Shown: positions 61,489-64,000 of the stretch, one piece after another
How positions within the stretch are numbered: the stretch's first letter is position 1
Layout: each line of letters begins with the position of its first letter
Assembly (NCBI RefSeq): GCF_051659545.1
Contig: NZ_JBOFOR010000239.1
Location: forward strand, 1-64,000
Length of the DNA: 64,000 nt
Direction of reading: 5' to 3'
DNA from: JBOFOR01 sp051659545
Lineage (GTDB): Bacteria; Bacillota; Clostridia; Peptostreptococcales; Peptostreptococcaceae
Translations under genes and position numbers: made by a program
The notes under the pieces: model-generated
What the model was told of the DNA's origin: nothing
What the model saw: only the letters and a program-made list of their open reading frames with translations
Databases searched by the model: none

Positions 61489-62220
61489 ATGTATAAAAAT
61501 AAAGTGGTATTTGTAACAGGTGCAAGCAGAGGGCTAGGAAATAGCATAGCAAGAGCATATGCAAAATTAGATGCAAATGTAATAGCAGTAGATATAGTTG
61601 AGCATAATTTTACAGAAAAAAATATAACTTTTTATAAAGCTGATTTAAAAAATGAAAATGAAATTAAATTTATATTCAATGAAGTTACAAACAAATATGG
61701 AAGTATCCATATACTTATAAATAATGGAGCGATAAGTAAATTTAATAAGTCTATATTTGATATAGAAATAAGTGAATTTGATGAAGTAATAGCTGTAAAC
61801 CTCAGAGGAAGTTTTATTTGTGCTAAAGAATTTATAAAAGCTAATAATGGACAAGATTACGGTAGAATAATCAATATAAGTTCAACTAGATTTAACCAAA
61901 ATGAAGCTGGTTGGGAGGCTTATGGAGCTTCAAAAGGAGGAATTATATCTCTTACTAATACTATGGCAATATCATTATCTGAGACACCGATTACAGTTAA
62001 TGCTATAAGCCCAGGATGGATACAAGTAGATGACTATGAATTATCAGAAATAGATAAAATTCAGCATCCATCAGGTAGAGTAGGTAAGCCTCAAGATATA
62101 GTTAATGCATGTTTATTTTTAACAAACAAAGAAAATGACTTTGTAAATGGAGCAAATATTATTGTAGATGGTGGAATGACTAAAAAAATGATATATGCTG
62201 ATAATAAATGGGAATTATAA
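61489..62220 (+). CDS. Short-chain dehydrogenase/reductase, second of a pair
   Basis: 243 residues. Classical SDR: VFVTGASRGLGNSIA, INNGAISKF (NNG in place of the usual NNAG), Ser in NISSTRFNQ, YGASKGG and SPGWI. VIAVDIVEHNF with Asp after strand 2 suggests NAD(H), unlike the neighbour. The C-terminal VNGANIIVDGGMTKK is typical of glucose-dehydrogenase and ketoacyl-reductase-like members. AAAGGAG is 9 bases upstream. Substrate unknown. Confidence 0.88.
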   Translation: MYKNKVVFVTGASRGLGNSIARAYAKLDANVIAVDIVEHNFTEKNITFYKADLKNENEIKFIFNEVTNKYGSIHILINNGAISKFNKSIFDIEISEFDEVIAVNLRGSFICAKEFIKANNGQDYGRIINISSTRFNQNEAGWEAYGASKGGIISLTNTMAISLSETPITVNAISPGWIQVDDYELSEIDKIQHPSGRVGKPQDIVNACLFLTNKENDFVNGANIIVDGGMTKKMIYADNKWEL

Positions 62221-62232
62221 TTGTTTATAAGA

Positions 62233-62269
62233 AATAGCTACTATAAATTTAGTAGTTATTTTTTTTTTG
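62233..62269 (+). terminator. Terminator after the dehydrogenase pair
   Basis: AATAGCTACT (62233-62242) pairs with AGTAGTTATT (62251-62260), followed by a long T run. Confidence 0.85.
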
Positions 62270-62277
62270 AAATATAG

Positions 62278-62306
62278 TTGAAAAATCTAAATAAGAGTAT
62301 TATAAT
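62278..62306 (+). promoter_or_regulatory. Promoter of the ArsR/NifX-like operon
   Basis: TTGAAA (62278-62283), exactly 17 bases, TATAAT (62301-62306). Confidence 0.72.
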
Positions 62307-62310
62307 TTAG

Positions 62311-62326
62311 TTAAGTAAATACTTAA
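62311..62326 (+). promoter_or_regulatory. ArsR-type operator dyad at the transcription start
   Basis: TTAAGTAAATACTTAA is a perfect 16-base palindrome beginning 5 bases after the -10 box, where ArsR-family repressors usually bind. It suggests autoregulation. Confidence 0.65.
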
Positions 62327-62353
62327 TTAAATAAGAAGGGCATTAAACAGAAT

Positions 62354-62728
62354 ATGGAAAACCTAGCAAAAATATTTAAAGCTCTAAGTGATGAAACTAG
62401 GCTAAATATATTAATACTAGTATCAAATAGAAACATATGCCAAAAAGGTATATCAAAACATCTTGGAATCTCGGATTCTGCTGTATCTCAACATATAAAA
62501 GTGCTTAAAGATGCAAATATAATTCAAGGTTACAAAGAAGGCTATTATGTGATATACCATTTAAATAAAGATATACTTGATACGTGTATAAAATTTATTG
62601 AAAACTTAGGAAGCGAGCCTAGCGAAGAGATTAAATTAAAAGTTAACTTAGATGCCTTAAATTTAGGTTGTGGATGTAATTGTAAATCTATTAAAAAATG
62701 TTGTATGAGAAGGGAGCAAAAGTTATGA
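62354..62728 (+). CDS. ArsR-family winged-helix regulator with C-terminal Cys cluster
   Basis: 124 residues. N-terminal winged helix (about 5-90): KALSDETRLNILILV and SKHLGISDSAVSQHIKVLKD as recognition helix. The tail carries CGCNCKSIKKCC (about 105-118), five Cys in twelve residues, beyond the usual fold, probably a metal or redox site. Cys28 (NICQKG) lies in the alpha3 region used for thiolate sensing in ArsR. The ribosome site AAGGG is rather distant (13 bases). The stop overlaps the start of the next gene by ATGA. Confidence 0.87.
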   Translation: MENLAKIFKALSDETRLNILILVSNRNICQKGISKHLGISDSAVSQHIKVLKDANIIQGYKEGYYVIYHLNKDILDTCIKFIENLGSEPSEEIKLKVNLDALNLGCGCNCKSIKKCCMRREQKL

Positions 62729-63096
62729 AAATATGTGTACCAGTAGAATTAAATCAGGGGTTAGATAGTAAGCCGTTTGGTCATTTTGGATCAGCGCCTA
62801 TGTTTGTAATCTGTGATTTAGAAAGTGGAGAAGTAAAAGGTATAGATAATGGTGATTTAGGTCATGAACATGGTAAGTGTCAACCTCTAAAAGCCTTATC
62901 AGGAATAGAAGTAGATGCAGTAATAGTAGGTGGAATAGGTCAAGGTGCAATAATGAAGTTAAATCAAATGGGAATAAAGGTTTATAGAGCACAAGAAGGA
63001 AGCATAGGGGATAATTTAAACTACTTAAAAGAAAATAGGCTTCAGGAATTCCCAGCAAATCATAGCTGCTCTCATGATGGATGTAATCATCATTAA
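62725..63096 (+). CDS. NifB/NifX-type (dinitrogenase iron-molybdenum cofactor) domain protein with His/Cys tail
   Basis: 123 residues from the ATG at 62725, which has AAGGGAG 8 bases upstream and overlaps the ArsR stop (ATGA). One NifX-like domain (PF02579): MKICVPVELNQGLDSKPFGH, AVIVGGIGQGAIMKLNQMGIK and GSIGDNLNYL. It ends in HSCSHDGCNHH, a likely metal site. Standalone members occur widely outside nitrogen fixation and bind Fe-S or Mo/Fe clusters. No nif genes are near. Coupling to a Cys-rich ArsR suggests metal- or redox-dependent control (inference). Confidence 0.87.
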   Translation: MKICVPVELNQGLDSKPFGHFGSAPMFVICDLESGEVKGIDNGDLGHEHGKCQPLKALSGIEVDAVIVGGIGQGAIMKLNQMGIKVYRAQEGSIGDNLNYLKENRLQEFPANHSCSHDGCNHH

Positions 63097-63150
63097 TAAA
63101 TAGTGTTGTAAACATAAACCACTTTTAAAATTCAAACTAAATAGACTATT

Positions 63151-63180
63151 AAAAAAACTAGATTAATTTCTAGTTTTTTT
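63151..63180 (+). terminator. Terminator after the NifX-like gene
   Basis: AAAAAAACTAGA (63151-63162) pairs perfectly with TCTAGTTTTTTT (63169-63180). Confidence 0.88.
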
Positions 63181-63263
63181 GTCTTAATATGAAGATAATT
63201 GAGTAATATCAAAAAAAATGGTAAAATATAGGGAGTCATAAATAAAAGTGGGAGAAAAATATA

Positions 63264-64000
63264 ATGAGGAAGAATAAGGTAAAGGTAAGGAGTATTCAAT
63301 TGCTCATCTGTATTATTCTAAGCTTGTCTACAATAGTATTTGCTGAAAATAATACAGATGACTATAATACAATATTTAAACTAGATGAAGAACAATCGTC
63401 AATAAAAGAAGGGGTTGTAGATATACTTATAGATTCTACTATTAAGCTAGTATTTACAAAAAATATTAGTAATGGCGAAGAAATGATAGAGATAAATAAG
63501 TCTTGCATAACTATGGTAGATGAAAATAAAATACCAATAGATATAGAAATTAGTATAAAAGATTCTAATAATCCTGAAAATACAGAAGATGCTAATAACA
63601 TATATCTTAAACCATTAAATCCATTAGAGAAAGGTAAGAAATACACTTTAATAATTAGTGAAGACTTACAAACTAATGAAGAATACTTAGAAAAACAGCT
63701 ACCAATAAGCTTGAATTTTACTACAGAATTAGAAGAAGAGCCACCAATTCAAGAAGAGAATATAATAGATAAAAAGACTTTAATACAAAAACTAAAAGAA
63801 GCTTTAAAACTTAAATACAATATAAAACTAGAAGAAATAGAAAAAAATAAAATTCTAATAATAATTACAAATAAAGATGAAACTATAGAGAATAAGTATA
63901 TTTACATAGGTACAATGGAAGAAGTAAAAGAAATAATAAAAAAACTTGAAGCGGAAATAAATAAGCCTGTGGAACCAGAAGATCTCGAAAATCCTGGTAA
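63264..64000 (+). CDS. Secreted protein with Ig-like domain (3' end cut by window)
   Basis: An open frame runs from the ATG at 63264 (GGGAG about 10 bases upstream) to the window edge, 245 codons without a stop. A signal peptide is clear (about 1-27, IQLLICIILSLSTIVFA). Residues about 45-150 resemble a SbsA/Big_5-type Ig-like module: DSTIKLVFTKNISNG at the start and LKPLNPLEKGKKYTLIISED at the end. A Pro/Glu-rich spacer and a second alpha/beta part (KTLIQKLKEALKLKYN, later YIYIGTMEEVKEIIKKLE) follow. It is probably a surface or secreted protein; function unknown and C-terminus not visible. Confidence 0.78.
   Translation, partial: MRKNKVKVRSIQLLICIILSLSTIVFAENNTDDYNTIFKLDEEQSSIKEGVVDILIDSTIKLVFTKNISNGEEMIEINKSCITMVDENKIPIDIEISIKDSNNPENTEDANNIYLKPLNPLEKGKKYTLIISEDLQTNEEYLEKQLPISLNFTTELEEEPPIQEENIIDKKTLIQKLKEALKLKYNIKLEEIEKNKILIIITNKDETIENKYIYIGTMEEVKEIIKKLEAEINKPVEPEDLENPG

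Noticed and set aside
1..64000. Search for tRNA, rRNA, insertion sequences, prophage genes, CRISPR arrays and defence genes
   Set aside because: No transposase, integrase, cas or restriction-modification genes, terminal inverted repeats or rRNA/tRNA consensus stretches were seen by eye. A tRNAscan or profile search would be needed to exclude a single tRNA.

Overview
This is a 64 kb stretch of a low-GC, spore-forming Clostridia chromosome, most likely a member of the Peptostreptococcaceae (Paraclostridium, Paeniclostridium, Romboutsia or Clostridioides relatives). The reasons are the strong AT bias with AGGAGG ribosome sites, a fused CspBA plus CspC germination locus, a glutamate 2,3-aminomutase, and a complete oxidative ornithine (Stickland) operon. 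There are no rRNA or tRNA genes, insertion sequences, prophage genes or CRISPR arrays. This is mostly core metabolic and sporulation sequence, cut inside a gene at both ends.

Layout. 1-5.7 kb: a truncated tyrosine phosphatase, a Mn2+ (yybP-ykoY) riboswitch controlling a P-type cation ATPase, and a PAS-PAS-GGDEF-HD-GYP protein. 6.1-11.2 kb: a polyamine operon (arginine decarboxylase, AdoMet decarboxylase, spermidine synthase, agmatinase) that ends in metK, so the AdoMet supply is encoded with its consumer. 11.2-18.7 kb: a GltD-like flavoprotein, a NUMOD1-like repeat protein, a membrane-anchored PrsA-type foldase, a cupin, an Ig-like surface protein, a soluble histidine kinase and a small unknown protein. 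19-28 kb: glutamate 2,3-aminomutase, an AI-2E exporter-family protein, then cspBA-cspC with small spore-type neighbours (DUF3787, DUF4397 and LysM proteins).

28-35.7 kb: a T-box (Asn) with asnS, a zinc-ribbon gene pair of unknown role, and a PyrR-attenuated codBA operon for cytosine salvage, followed by an alpha/beta hydrolase. 35.7-47.2 kb: a SpoVB-family flippase, UV endonuclease UvsE, a malR-pgmB-mapA maltose phosphorylase unit with two matching operators, an SH3b(3)-NlpC/P60 hydrolase, a DbpA helicase, a small alarmone synthetase and a GNAT-like protein. 47.2-56.8 kb: a sigma-54 activator, a clear -24/-12 promoter with upstream dyads, and the ornithine operon ord-ortA-ortB-oraS-oraE-glmL-orr. 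56.9-64 kb: a large propeller histidine kinase, an HxlR regulator divergent from two short-chain dehydrogenases, an ArsR/NifX-like metal-type pair, and the start of a secreted Ig-like protein.

The most unusual points are: cspBA, cspC and possibly eam appear to start at AUA/AUU codons placed under strong Shine-Dalgarno sites; cspBA and cspC are in one frame separated by a single UAA; a stem-loop buries the ribosome site of the gene at 46586; the sigma-54 activator has GGFTGA instead of GAFTGA; and several convergent genes share long, nearly perfect palindromic terminators that run into their stop codons. I found no clearly new multi-gene system. The zinc-ribbon pair at 30-31.8 kb and the NUMOD1-like protein are the least explained genes.
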